Shown: in pieces, positions 19,364-28,261 of the stretch
Layout of the letters: each line of letters starts with the position of its first letter
Position numbering within the stretch: the stretch's first letter is position 1
Source: CAVTYH01 sp963738835
GTDB lineage: Bacteria; Planctomycetota; Planctomycetia; Pirellulales; JADZDJ01
Direction: 5' to 3'
DNA: 64,000 nucleotides
Assembly: GCA_963738835.1 (NCBI GenBank)
Contig: CAVTYH010000006.1
Location: 682,001 to 746,000 of the forward strand
Program-made: the position numbers and the translations under genes
Notes under the pieces: model-generated
Seen by the model: only the letters and a program-made list of their open reading frames with translations
Told to the model about the DNA's origin: nothing
Databases searched by the model: none

Positions 19364-19702
19364 TCAGACGGCGTCGTCGCCGGTCTCGCCGGTGCGAATA
19401 CGGATCGTGTTCACCAGGTCGAAAACGAAGATCTTCCCGTCGCCAATTTGGCCGGTTTGCGCCGCCTGCAAGATGGTGCCTAACGTCTTTTGCAGCTGGG
19501 CGTCCGGCACAACGAGCTCGACTTTCATCTTCGGCACAAAATCGACGGCGTACTCCGTGCCGCGGTATACTTCGACGTGCCCCTTCTGCCGCCCGAAGCC
19601 ACGCACTTCCGAGACCGTCATGCCCATGACCCCTTGTTCGGCCAAGGCATTTTTCACGTCCTCCAGTTTGTAATGACGAATAATCGCCTCGATTTTTTTC
19701 AT
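19364..19702 (-). CDS. glnB: Nitrogen regulatory protein P-II
   Basis: 112 residues, the exact family length. It has both PII signatures: the T-loop YRGTEYAVDF, with the uridylylation target Tyr at position 51, and the C-terminal TGQIGDGKIFVFDL ending in IRIRTGETGDDAV. It forms a trimer that binds ATP/ADP and 2-oxoglutarate and relays nitrogen status. It lies between amt and glnD. Linkage to amt suggests a GlnK role (blocking the channel), so glnK is an equally fair name. Confidence 0.95.
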   Translation of the reverse strand: MKKIEAIIRHYKLEDVKNALAEQGVMGMTVSEVRGFGRQKGHVEVYRGTEYAVDFVPKMKVELVVPDAQLQKTLGTILQAAQTGQIGDGKIFVFDLVNTIRIRTGETGDDAV

Positions 19703-19785
19703 GCTTAATTCCTAGATCGGCGGAAACCCAATCCAAATCACCGCAGACAATTCAAGAATTGTTGTAATGACCAATCTCAAAATCT

Positions 19786-19817
19786 CCTCAGCGCCTCCGC
19801 GTCCTCTGCGGCTAAGT
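19786..19817 (+). repeat. Dispersed repeat of the CCTCCGCGTCCTCTGCGG type
   Basis: CTCAGCGCCTCCGCG with TCCTCTGCGGCTAAG lies between amt and glnB. Similar CCTCCGTGTCTC-type words recur at 21387-21550 and near 27020, pointing to a dispersed repeat family. Confidence 0.5.
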
Positions 19818-19830
19818 TAAACTGTCGGCC

Positions 19831-21285
19831 TCAAATAAAAATGTACCCTTCCTCGCCATGTTGGCTAAGGTCGATTCCTTGAATTTCTTGTTGCTGGCTG
19901 ACCCGCAATCCCAGCGTGGCATCGAGCACCTTCAGAATGATAAACGTGGCGACAGTCGCCGAGACCCAAGTGCAGGCAGCGGCCACAATCTGACCGAAGA
20001 TCAGGGTCTTGCCCCCTTCGATCAGACCGAGCGCCTTGCCGCTGTCCAAATCGGCGATCGCCCGCGTGGCAAACACGCCCGTCAGAATCGCCCCGAGCGT
20101 GCCTCCCACGCCGTGAACGCCAAATGCATCCAGCGAATCGTCATAACCGAATTTCGACTTGAGCGACGTGCAAGCCAAGAAACAGACAATGCCCGCGGCC
20201 GCACCCATCGCCAGGGCCGGCATCGGCGTCACATAGCCGGAAGCCGGCGTAATGCAAACCAACCCGGCGACCAATCCTGACGCAGTGCCGAGCACGCTCG
20301 GCTTGCCACGCGCTCTCCATTCCATGCCGGCCCACGCCAACGCGCCTGCGGCGGCGGCAAAGTGCGTGGCGGCAAAGGCGCTGGCGGCAATGCCATTGGC
20401 CGCCATGGCATTGCCGGCGTTGAAACCAAACCAGCCGACCCACAACAGGGCCGCGCCCAGCACCGTGTAGGTGACATTGTGCGGCGGCATCGGCTCATGG
20501 CCGAAGCCCAACCGCTTGCCGACCAGGAGCGCGCAAATCAGTGCCGACACGCCGGAGCTGATATGCACCACCGTGCCGCCGGCAAAATCGAGCGCCCCAC
20601 CAGCGATTGCGTAGGGCTTGCCGAACGTCAGCATGCCGCCGCCCCAAACCCAATGGGCCAGAGGCACGTAGACCAGCGTGCCCCACAGAATCATGAACAC
20701 CACCATCGCGCTGAACTTCATCCGCTCGGCAAAGGCGCCGCAAATCAGCGCCGGCGTGATGATGAAAAACATGCCCTGGAACAACATGTGAGTTAACCAC
20801 GGAACGTTGTAGCTGGGATGCGTTGGAATGACCGCTTTGCCATCGCGCCATTCCGCGGCCACGCCCTTGAGAAACAGATGGTCGGCATTGCCGATCCAGC
20901 GTGAAATTTCCGGTGCGCCCTCCGCCGACGGATTGCCGCCAAACGTGAGCGAGTAACCGTACAGCGCCCAAATCACGCTCATCAGCCCCATCAAAAACAC
21001 GCACTGCATCATCACGCCGAGCACATTTTTCTTGCGAACCAATCCGCCGTAGAACATCGCCAGGCCGGGGGCCGTCATCATTAACACCAGGGCCGAAGAG
21101 GTGAGCATCCACGCATTGTCGCCCCGATCGATCGGCCGCAACGTCGGATCGCCTGCTGCCGACGAACCCCCTTCATCGGCCACTGGACTCGACAAGTTTT
21201 CTTCACCGCGAGCAATTCCGCCGACGAAGATCAGCGCCATCGCCAGCGCGCTGCTTAGCAGCACCCCACGTGTGAAGAAACTCAT
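19831..21285 (-). CDS. amt: Ammonium transporter (Amt family)
   Basis: 484 residues from ATG 21285, chosen because GGGAGGG precedes it and a signal-like hydrophobic N-terminus (MSFFTRGVLLSSALAMALIF) follows. The longer ORF start adds an implausible basic leader. Eleven core transmembrane helices with family motifs are seen: MTAPGLAMFYGGLVRKKNVL, DFAGGTVVHISSGVSALICA, GWFGFNAGNA and DDSLDAFGVHGVGGTLGAIL. The pore histidines are in VVHIS and FGVHG. The C-terminal tail EEGYIFI is the part that meets PII. It conducts ammonium into the cell and is probably co-regulated with glnB. Confidence 0.95.
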   Translation of the reverse strand: MSFFTRGVLLSSALAMALIFVGGIARGEENLSSPVADEGGSSAAGDPTLRPIDRGDNAWMLTSSALVLMMTAPGLAMFYGGLVRKKNVLGVMMQCVFLMGLMSVIWALYGYSLTFGGNPSAEGAPEISRWIGNADHLFLKGVAAEWRDGKAVIPTHPSYNVPWLTHMLFQGMFFIITPALICGAFAERMKFSAMVVFMILWGTLVYVPLAHWVWGGGMLTFGKPYAIAGGALDFAGGTVVHISSGVSALICALLVGKRLGFGHEPMPPHNVTYTVLGAALLWVGWFGFNAGNAMAANGIAASAFAATHFAAAAGALAWAGMEWRARGKPSVLGTASGLVAGLVCITPASGYVTPMPALAMGAAAGIVCFLACTSLKSKFGYDDSLDAFGVHGVGGTLGAILTGVFATRAIADLDSGKALGLIEGGKTLIFGQIVAAACTWVSATVATFIILKVLDATLGLRVSQQQEIQGIDLSQHGEEGYIFI

Positions 21286-21386
21286 CGCAGCACCCTCCCG
21301 CCTGATTTGATTTCTTTGCGACTCGCCCCCACGGGCCGCCTGACCAGCCGGGCCGCAACGCTTGTGATCGCGTTGCGGCATTTTCA

Positions 21387-21550
21387 ACCACAGAGACACA
21401 GAGGCACGGGGAAGAAAAAGCAACAAAGAAGCTGGGACTCCAAGAAGGTAAAAAAATCATGACGTGGGTACAATGCCGTTTCCCCTCGCCTGTTTTTTAG
21501 CTTCTTAATCAGCCTTGCTGCTCCGTGTCTCTGTGTCTTTGTGGTGAAAT
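21387..21550. repeat. Inverted repeat pair upstream of amt
   Basis: ACCACAGAGACACAGAGGCA at 21387-21406 is mirrored by CTCCGTGTCTCTGTGTCTTT at 21521-21540, followed by GTGGTGAAA, about 115 bases away. The arms pair imperfectly over about 28 bases. The type is a dispersed intergenic repeat. The remaining 21551-21790 shows nothing else. Confidence 0.65.
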
Positions 21551-21790
21551 TACGCAGCGAACTTGGGAAACAACCTATCGGGCAGCGGCGAAAAGGTAAA
21601 GAGAGATGCGGAGCGGAGGGAGGCAGGGGTTCAGGGTTCAGGAGGCGAGCCGTGACCGTGAGGGAGCGGAGAACGTGTGTTGCAGTTATAAACGGGTGAA
21701 GGGGTGAGTGGGCGAAGTGGTGAAGAAATATTTTTTGCAGCGTCAACCACGACGCACGTGCGTCAATCGCTTGCGGTTTAGCAAGCCTAA

Positions 21791-23020
21791 TTATTTCTCT
21801 TCCGAAATCTTCACAATTCGATCCGAACTATTTGCTTGCGCCGACACAATGCCAGCTTGCGTGATTTTCGAACCGGTGGCATGAACTTCCATCAATGAAG
21901 GCACTTTATCCAAATGCATCAATCCGCGATCCGTTATAGCGGTATTGCAGATCGAGAGATCGTACAATTCTGGCAAACTTCCCAATTCGGCGAGGCCGTC
22001 GTCTGTGACTTTAGTCTGATCCAGGATCAGCGATCGAAGCGATCGACATTTCGCGATCGTTTTAATCGCACTATCGTCGATCGCTGTGCCAGCTAACGAG
22101 AGCAGCTTGAGGTTCTTAATCCGCGCCAGTCGTTCCAAGCCAGAATTCGAAACATGAGTCCCATCCAGCCAAAGGAGTTCTAAGCTGGGTAGCCTTTCGA
22201 TTGTTTCGAGCGATTGGCTCGTGACGCGCGTATTGCTCAAGCCCAGTCCGATGAGGGTTCTAAGATCCGCTAAATTCTTTGCCCCTTCGTCGTCAAGATT
22301 TGTGTCACTAAGAGTTAAATGCTGTAAGCGACGAAGATTTTGGAAGTTAGTTTGGCGGTGGAATGTAAGGCTACATTTTTGCAGCGAGAGAACATTCAAT
22401 TTGGTAAGTTTTGGAATTGCTTGGACTCCCGCGTCCGATATTGATGGATTTTCACCAAGATCCAACCATTCGAGCTGATCGAGGTGCGAGATGTTTTCAA
22501 CTCCGTTATCACTGATATTGCAATTGCGAAGTTGTAGTTGTTTGAGAGATTGAAATGTTCCGATCTCCTTAACTGCGTCGTCGCCAAATCGAAGATCGAC
22601 CGCTGAAAGATTTTCCAGGCATCTAATACGTCTCAGCTTAGATAAATCGGCAGCGCTGGGCGAAGGTGCGCCAAGTGTAAGTCTCTTCACAAACGGAAAA
22701 CCACTGATTAGCTCAACCGCAGCGGGGGTATCGGCGCAGTCTCCGATGAACAACACTTCACTGGGCGTAGTGAAGAAATGCTCGCCTAAAATATTACGCG
22801 CCCAATCCGGGCCAGGCATCGGGTGCGCTGAGTTTCCGTATGGCAACTCATCCAAGTAGTTGATCCTCGCGCCCAAATTGCTTAGCCGATCAATTCGTCG
22901 CTCTTGCTCAATGCCCGGCATGATGTAAAAGCCAAGCGCAATTGCCACCAGCGCGACGATGACAAGCACCGTGCGGATGGAAAAGCGGAAGCGGCGGATT
23001 GGCAAGCGGTGTTTCATCAT
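21791..23020 (-). CDS. Membrane-anchored leucine-rich-repeat protein
   Basis: 409 residues from MMKHRLP. An N-terminal basic stretch and one transmembrane helix (RTVLVIVALVAIALGFYIMP) are followed by about eleven LRR units of the bacterial internalin/RNI-like type, for example LEWLDLGENPSISDAGVQAI and LGLSNTRVTSQSLETIERLP. Most of the protein should lie outside the cytoplasmic membrane and bind other proteins. Partner unknown. An upstream in-frame start at 23092 would add 24 residues that read through an inverted repeat, so it was not chosen. Confidence 0.85.
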   Translation of the reverse strand: MMKHRLPIRRFRFSIRTVLVIVALVAIALGFYIMPGIEQERRIDRLSNLGARINYLDELPYGNSAHPMPGPDWARNILGEHFFTTPSEVLFIGDCADTPAAVELISGFPFVKRLTLGAPSPSAADLSKLRRIRCLENLSAVDLRFGDDAVKEIGTFQSLKQLQLRNCNISDNGVENISHLDQLEWLDLGENPSISDAGVQAIPKLTKLNVLSLQKCSLTFHRQTNFQNLRRLQHLTLSDTNLDDEGAKNLADLRTLIGLGLSNTRVTSQSLETIERLPSLELLWLDGTHVSNSGLERLARIKNLKLLSLAGTAIDDSAIKTIAKCRSLRSLILDQTKVTDDGLAELGSLPELYDLSICNTAITDRGLMHLDKVPSLMEVHATGSKITQAGIVSAQANSSDRIVKISEEK

Positions 23021-23039
23021 TCGCGAATTTTCAAGCCCT

Positions 23040-23137
23040 AGCCGGATGGGCAACGCCCTCCGGAGGCGCGCCGGGTGGCGATCCACTTTCAATCGAAGTC
23101 TAGCGGTGGTTCTCCGGAGGGCGTTGCCCCTCCGGCT
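23040..23137. repeat. Long inverted repeat
   Basis: Arms of 26 bases at 23040-23065 and 23112-23137 match with one difference (AGCCGGATGGGCAACGCCCT against its complement). They sit between the LRR gene start and the end of the adenosyltransferase gene; the second arm includes part of that gene's stop codon. A stable cruciform or hairpin is expected. It lacks a T run, so it is not a classical terminator. Confidence 0.8.
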
Positions 23138-23687
23138 ATTGTTGTTTCTCCCACTTCACGTCGGACACGCCGGCCGCTTGATTTGCCGCGCGGGCCAGCA
23201 CAAATAGCAAATCGCTCAGGCGGTTCAAATAAATCACCACCAGCGGCGAGAGGTTGGCATTTGGATCGTCACTTAAAGTCACCACGCGGCGTTCGGCGCG
23301 GCGGCAAACAGTACGGGCAAGGTGCAACCAGGCGGCGGCGGGGGTGCCGCCGGGCAGGATAAAAGTTTTCAGCGGTGCAAGGTTGGCCTCAAACTGATCG
23401 ATCGCTTTTTCCAGCGAGTCGACATGCTGCTGGCGAACCAAATTCGTGCCGCGAGATTTGGGGTCGGGGGTCGCCAACTCAGCCCCCAAATCGAACAGGT
23501 CGTTTTGCACTCGCGCCAGCAACTTGTCGATTTCGCTCGGCGGGCTGGCGCAGCGCAACAGGCCCAGCACGGCGTTCAGTTCATCAACGGTGCCATAGGC
23601 CTCGATCCGCGGATCGTCTTTCCTGACCCGCGGCCCGGCAAACAGACCGGTTTCACCATCGTCGCCGGTTTTTGTGTAGATTTTCAC
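23136..23687 (-). CDS. Cob(I)alamin adenosyltransferase, PduO type
   Basis: 183 residues, normal for the PduO family. Motifs: YTKTGDDGETGLFAGPRVRK (residues 4-23, ATP binding), EAYGTVDELNAVLGLLR, RRAERRVVTL and YLNRLSDLLFVLARAAN. It transfers the adenosyl group of ATP to corrinoid cobalt to make adenosylcobalamin. No cobalamin synthesis or B12-dependent enzyme gene is close, so it probably serves a salvage role. No riboswitch was recognised. Confidence 0.93.
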   Translation of the reverse strand: MKIYTKTGDDGETGLFAGPRVRKDDPRIEAYGTVDELNAVLGLLRCASPPSEIDKLLARVQNDLFDLGAELATPDPKSRGTNLVRQQHVDSLEKAIDQFEANLAPLKTFILPGGTPAAAWLHLARTVCRRAERRVVTLSDDPNANLSPLVVIYLNRLSDLLFVLARAANQAAGVSDVKWEKQQ

Positions 23688-23797
23688 GCGATATGTCGGT
23701 GGTCAGTTGTCCGTAGTCCGTTGCCAGCAGTGTTGCGCCGGTGTCGCCGCACTTATAATAGATGCTCGAAGACCAATTGCACACTCCGGAACGATTT

Positions 23798-24946
23798 ATG
23801 ACTTCTCGACTTCATATTTTTGCCGTCTTGCTGACCGTGATCTGTCCGCTAGCCGCACGTTTAGCCGCGGCTGATGATGCTCAGACCGCCGCGCCGTCGA
23901 TTGAATCGAAGTATCTCAAAAACGTCCGCCAGCTGACGTTCGACTTTGCCAAAGCCGGCGAAGGATATTTTTCTCCGGACGGCAAAACCATCATCTTTCA
24001 GGCACAGCCGGCGGAATACATGTTTTATCAGATTTACACGCTGCCGCTGGGGCGGGGCAGGGGGCAGGGCGAAAACGACAGAGTGCAGAACCCTCACCCT
24101 GGCCCTCTCCCAAAGGGCGAGGGAGATAAGCCGAAACTTATCAGCACCGGCCGCGGGCGCACGACGTGCAGCTTCTTTGCTCCCGATGGCAAGAGCATCA
24201 TCTTTGCCAGCAGTCATCTTGATCCGAATTTGTCGGACACCGAATCGGCGGCAAAAAAGCAGCAAGAAGAAGACGCCAAAAGCGGCGTGCATCGGCGCTA
24301 TCAATGGGATTTCGATCCGTGGATGGAAATCTTCTCCGCCGATCTCGACGGCCACCATCTCAAGCGACTGACCGATTCGCCCGGCTACGACGCCGAGTGT
24401 GCTTACACGCCCGACGGCAAGCACATCGTTTTTTGCAGTGATCGCGGCGGCAATCCGAACCTGTATGTGATGGATGCCGACGGCGGCAACGTTCGCCAAC
24501 TGACGCACGCCACCGGCTACAACGGCGGGCCTTTCACCTCGCCCAATGGCCGCTGGGTGGTGTATCGCAGCGATCGCAAGAAGGAGGGCTGGCTGCAAAT
24601 TCACGTCATCGGGTTCGACGGCCAAAACGACACGGCTTTGACCGACAACCAGGGCGTCAATTGGGCCCCGTATTGGCATCCCACCAAGCCGTACATCATT
24701 TGGACCGGCGCCGACCACTCCGATCCTAAAGTCCGACCCAACTACGACCTATGGTTGATGAAGTACGCCGAACAGGATGGTAAGATCGTTCCCGGCCGCA
24801 TTTGGCGCATTACCGACAATGCCGCCGCCGACGTACTGCCGGTGTTTTCGCCCGATGGCAAGAAGTTGATTTGGACCAGCAACCGCACAGAAGATCACAC
24901 CAGCCAGCTGTTCATCGCAGATTTCACACTGCCAGACGACGAGTAA
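23798..24946 (+). CDS. Secreted TolB-like beta-propeller protein
   Basis: 382 residues from ATG 23798 with a signal peptide (MTSRLHIFAVLLTVICPLAA, cut near residue 26). PD40/WD40-type repeats typical of TolB and DPP-IV propellers follow: FSPDGKTIIFQA, FAPDGKSIIFASS, YTPDGKHIVFCSDRGG, TSPNGRWVVYRSDR and FSPDGKKLIWTSNR. It probably binds proteins or peptides in the periplasm. Odd point: residues about 84-112 (GRGRGQGENDRVQNPHPGPL, then PKGEGDKPK) are encoded by an intergenic-type repeat that interrupts a blade in frame. Confidence 0.85.
   Translation: MTSRLHIFAVLLTVICPLAARLAAADDAQTAAPSIESKYLKNVRQLTFDFAKAGEGYFSPDGKTIIFQAQPAEYMFYQIYTLPLGRGRGQGENDRVQNPHPGPLPKGEGDKPKLISTGRGRTTCSFFAPDGKSIIFASSHLDPNLSDTESAAKKQQEEDAKSGVHRRYQWDFDPWMEIFSADLDGHHLKRLTDSPGYDAECAYTPDGKHIVFCSDRGGNPNLYVMDADGGNVRQLTHATGYNGGPFTSPNGRWVVYRSDRKKEGWLQIHVIGFDGQNDTALTDNQGVNWAPYWHPTKPYIIWTGADHSDPKVRPNYDLWLMKYAEQDGKIVPGRIWRITDNAAADVLPVFSPDGKKLIWTSNRTEDHTSQLFIADFTLPDDE
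24045..24130 (+). repeat. Repeat inserted in frame inside a coding region
   Basis: A segment including CCCTCACCCTGGCCCTCTCC and AAAGGGCGAGGGAGA can fold as a short hairpin (CCCTCTCCC / GGGCGAGGG). Its words match the CCCTCACCC...CCCTCTCCC repeat found between genes in many bacteria. Here it adds about 28 residues to the propeller protein without breaking the frame. Confidence 0.6.
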
Positions 24947-24962
24947 ACAACGAATACATAGC

Positions 24963-24979
24963 CCGACCGCGTCGGTCGG
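24963..24979. repeat. 17-base palindrome, copy 1
   Basis: CCGACCGCGTCGGTCGG lies just after the propeller gene. A second copy, CCGACCGTGTCGGTCGG, lies at 28262-28278 after the terpene-cyclase-like gene. It may act as a hairpin at 3' ends. Confidence 0.7.
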
Positions 24980-25107
24980 AAAAGATTTTGATGATTGACA
25001 GCGGCTGCTTTAAGATTTCGCTAAACCGCCAGCCGAACGTGACCATCGGTTGCGGCTTTATAAACTCCTGAATTCTGACTACTGTCTCCTCACCCGCGAG
25101 CCCAATC

Positions 25108-26835
25108 ATGTTGCACACAGCCCGCACCACTGCTGCTCTGGCGTTCGCTTTATTGATCATGCCACTGCTGCTGCACGCTGCCGATCGGAAAGTTGCGCAA
25201 GCCGTCGGCTCTTTGGTGGCCGAAGATGCCAAAACATCGGACGCCAAAACCGACGATTCAAAAAAGGACGACAAACAGAAAGACGACTCAAAAAAGGACG
25301 ATAAATCGAGTTCCGCCAAATCCGATTCCAAAGCGGACGACTCGAAAAAGAGCGATGCGAAGAAAGACGACGTCAAAAAGGACGACAAGACCGATGCCAA
25401 GAGTGCCGATGCGAAATCGAAAGAGGAATCGAAACCCCCGACCACTTACACCGTGAAGAAAGGCCCGTTCAAGGTTGAGCTATCGCTGGATGGCACGTTC
25501 GAGTCGAAACGCAATACGGAAGTCAGCCTCTCGCCGGAAACGTGGGCAGATTTTTCCGTAGAAACAGCGGTCGATCAGGGGACGAAAGTCAAAGCAGGAG
25601 ACACGCTGATTCAGTTTGATGCGAAGAAGATCGACGAGCAAATCAAAGATCAGGAAGCCGGCCGCAAGCTGGCCGATTTGGCTCTTGATCAGTTGGCGTC
25701 CGAAATTCGCATCGCGGAACAAGCGATGCCGCTCGATCTGAAAGCTGCCGAACGCACCAACCGGCTGGCCGAAGCCGATTTGAATCAGTTTCTCACGCAA
25801 GACCGCGACCTTTCGCAAAAGGAAGCGGAGTTCACGGTCAAAATGTATGGCAACTATCTTGATTACGCCAAGGAAGAGCTCAAGCAACTGGAAAAAATGT
25901 ACAAAGCCGACGATCTGACGGAAGATACCGAAGAAATTATCCTGAAGCGCACTCGCGATCAGGTCGAACAGATGACCTTCTACAACGATCTGGCGAAAAT
26001 CATGCGCGATCGCACAATGAAAATCGAGCTGCCTAGGCGCGAAGAGATGCTCAAAGATTATGTCAGCCGCGCAGCACTGGCTTTGCAAAAGGCCCGCACG
26101 ACGCTGCCCACATCGCTTGACAAGCAACGCTTGGAATTGGAACGACAGAAATTCGATCGCAGCAAAGCTGCCGATAAGCTGAGCAAATTGCAACACGATC
26201 GGGAATTGATGAAAATCTCCGCGCCGGCCGACGGCGTCGTTTATTACGGCAACTGGACGCGAGGGCAATGGTCGGGCGGCAGCACGGTCGCAGCCCGTTT
26301 GCGAAAGGGGGGTCGAGTGTCGCCCGATGAAGTCATCATGACCATCGTCGATCCCGATAGCCTGTTCGTCCGAGCTACTGTGCCGGAGAAAGATCTGTGG
26401 CAACTGAAACGCGGTCTTACCGGCACCGTCACGCCAACTGCCGACGGCGAAGAGCGGCTGCCGGCCTCGCTCGACGAGTTCAACACGACGCCGAATGCCG
26501 AAGGAAAATACACCGTGACGTTGCTCGCCGACATGGCGCGGCTGCCGAAAGATTATCCGGACCCAGCGCCCGGCATGAACTGCAAGGTGAAGCTGACGGC
26601 CTACAGCAGCGACACGGCCCTCACGTTGCCCGCCAAGGCGCTGCAAACCGACAAGCAAAATGAAGAGCAAAATTATGTGTGGCTGCCTGACCAACGCGGC
26701 ATCGGTGCCCCCGACGACAAACCGGTGCGCAAGAACGTAAAAGTCGGCCGCCGCGCGACCGACACCGTGGAAATACTCGAAGGTCTTTCGGCCGGTGACA
26801 AAGTGCTGCGCGAAGCGCCGAAGGACGACGAGTGA
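25108..26835 (+). CDS. HlyD-type membrane-fusion/adaptor protein
   Basis: 575 residues with a signal peptide (TTAALAFALLIMPLLLHAAD). A charged low-complexity tract built of Lys/Asp/Ser words (KKDD, DDSKK) runs from about residue 45 to 105. Then comes the adaptor core: YTVKKGPFKVELSLDGTFES, a biotinyl-lipoyl-like half, a long alpha-hairpin coiled coil (about 185-365), and a barrel part, PADGVVYYGNWTRGQWSGGS, with a beta-barrel/MP domain to the end. Such proteins link inner-membrane pumps to the outer membrane. No pump or outer-membrane partner is adjacent, so its transporter is unknown. Confidence 0.8.
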   Translation: MLHTARTTAALAFALLIMPLLLHAADRKVAQAVGSLVAEDAKTSDAKTDDSKKDDKQKDDSKKDDKSSSAKSDSKADDSKKSDAKKDDVKKDDKTDAKSADAKSKEESKPPTTYTVKKGPFKVELSLDGTFESKRNTEVSLSPETWADFSVETAVDQGTKVKAGDTLIQFDAKKIDEQIKDQEAGRKLADLALDQLASEIRIAEQAMPLDLKAAERTNRLAEADLNQFLTQDRDLSQKEAEFTVKMYGNYLDYAKEELKQLEKMYKADDLTEDTEEIILKRTRDQVEQMTFYNDLAKIMRDRTMKIELPRREEMLKDYVSRAALALQKARTTLPTSLDKQRLELERQKFDRSKAADKLSKLQHDRELMKISAPADGVVYYGNWTRGQWSGGSTVAARLRKGGRVSPDEVIMTIVDPDSLFVRATVPEKDLWQLKRGLTGTVTPTADGEERLPASLDEFNTTPNAEGKYTVTLLADMARLPKDYPDPAPGMNCKVKLTAYSSDTALTLPAKALQTDKQNEEQNYVWLPDQRGIGAPDDKPVRKNVKVGRRATDTVEILEGLSAGDKVLREAPKDDE

Positions 26836-26838
26836 GGA

Positions 26839-27013
26839 GAATCACGAATGTCGAATGACGAATGTCGAAGGAATGACGAAGCTCGAATGACCGAAACGCG
26901 AAAGGCCGATGGTCGTTTTGCATCACGAGTCTCGGATCGCAGTTTTCTTTCGTCATTGGTCCTTGGTGCTTGGTCATTCATTCGTCATTTGAATTTAGTC
27001 ATTCGTCATTTCC
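26839..27013. repeat. Dispersed ATTCGTCATT-type repeats
   Basis: GAATGACGAATG-like words at 26850-26880 are mirrored by CATTCGTCATTTG and CATTCGTCATTTCC at 26979-27011. They form an imperfect inverted pair. The downstream reading frame is open through them, but their composition is that of an intergenic repeat. Confidence 0.6.
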
Positions 27014-28242
27014 CTCAGCATCTCCGTGTCTCCGTGATAATCTGTCTGGCCACGATTGCGATCGGACTGCCCGTCTCGAAAAGCGAAGAGCCGGCGGCGA
27101 CGGCTACAGCCAAAAGCGCCGAATCTGAACCGGCCCAGCCAAAACCGGCCAAGCCACGCGATCCGGCGGCAATTAATGCGGCGATTAATCGCGGCGTGCA
27201 TTTCTTGTTGGGCAACCAGAACAAAGATGGTTCCTGGGGCTCGGCCGATAATACCACCGGCGAAGACGTTTACGCGCCAATCCCGGGTGCGCATCAGGCT
27301 TTTCGGGCGGCGGTCACGGCGCTTGCCATTTCAGCGCTCATCGAAGTCGGCGGCGATTCCGCGGAGGTGCAAAAATCTCTCGATCGCGGCGAAGCCTGGC
27401 TGCTGGAAAAATTGCCGAAAGTGCGACGGGCCGAGCCCGAAGCGCTCTACAACGTCTGGACCCACAGCTACGGAATATCGGCATTGGTCCACATGCTCAA
27501 ACGGCATCCAAATGACGCCGCACGAGCGGAGAAAATCAAACAGCTCATCCGCGATCAAATCGGCATGCTGCAGCGTTACGAATGTGTCGACGGCGGCTGG
27601 GACTACTACGACATGCGGGCGCACGCCCAACACCCGGGCGGCGATGCACTCAGTTTTTGTGCAGCGACCGGCATCATTGCCATGCACGAGGCGAAGGAGG
27701 CCGGCATCGATCCGCCGCAGAAAATGATCGACAAGGCAATTGCTTCCATCCGCCGCCAGCAGAAGCCCGATTTCTCTTACTACTACGGCGAGTACCTGCA
27801 ATGGTACCCGATGATGCCGATCAACCGGCCCGGCGGCAGCTTGGGGCGTTCGCAAGCGTGCAACTTGGCTCTGCGGCTGTGGGGTGACAAGCAAATTACC
27901 AACGAGGTGATGAACTCTTGGCTCGATCGGTTGTTCAACCGCAATTTGTGGCTCGACCTGGGGCGTAAGCGCCCCATTCCGCATGAGTCGTATTTTCAGG
28001 TGGCCGGATATTTTTATTACTACGGTCACTACTATGCCGCCCGCTGCGTCGAAGAATTACCGGCGGCGAGCGACCGTAACCGACATTACGACCAGCTCGC
28101 CCAGTTGATTCTGAAGGTGCAAGAAAAAGACGGCTCGTGGTGGGACTTCCCGCTCTACAACTACCACCAGCAATATGGCACCGCGTTCGCACTGATGACG
28201 CTGGGCCGCTGCCAAGCCGAAGCAGTAGGCGGTAGGCAGTAG
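26848..28242 (+). CDS. Terpene-cyclase/prenyltransferase-like repeat protein
   Basis: 464 residues from ATG 26848, or 402 from in-frame GTG 27034. The shorter form is favoured because the first 60 residues are encoded by intergenic repeats and because GTG 27034 starts a plausible signal peptide (IICLATIAIGLPVSKSE). Alpha/alpha-barrel repeats of the squalene-hopene cyclase type follow: INRGVHFLLGNQNKDGSWGS, CVDGGWDYYDMRAH, AIASIRRQQKPDFSYYYGEY and ILKVQEKDGSWWDFPLYNYH. The DXDD acid motif of cyclases is not evident, so enzymatic cyclisation is doubtful. Such proteins are common and unexplained in planctomycetes. It follows the adaptor gene closely. Confidence 0.8.
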   Translation: MSNDECRRNDEARMTETRKADGRFASRVSDRSFLSSLVLGAWSFIRHLNLVIRHFPQHLRVSVIICLATIAIGLPVSKSEEPAATATAKSAESEPAQPKPAKPRDPAAINAAINRGVHFLLGNQNKDGSWGSADNTTGEDVYAPIPGAHQAFRAAVTALAISALIEVGGDSAEVQKSLDRGEAWLLEKLPKVRRAEPEALYNVWTHSYGISALVHMLKRHPNDAARAEKIKQLIRDQIGMLQRYECVDGGWDYYDMRAHAQHPGGDALSFCAATGIIAMHEAKEAGIDPPQKMIDKAIASIRRQQKPDFSYYYGEYLQWYPMMPINRPGGSLGRSQACNLALRLWGDKQITNEVMNSWLDRLFNRNLWLDLGRKRPIPHESYFQVAGYFYYYGHYYAARCVEELPAASDRNRHYDQLAQLILKVQEKDGSWWDFPLYNYHQQYGTAFALMTLGRCQAEAVGGRQ

Positions 28243-28261
28243 GCGGTGATGCTTGCATCGT

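Noticed and set aside
25480..26694. Long minus-strand ORF (404 residues) opposite the HlyD-type gene
   Set aside because: It mirrors a well-supported gene, and its residues show no domain; antisense ORFs are common at this base composition.
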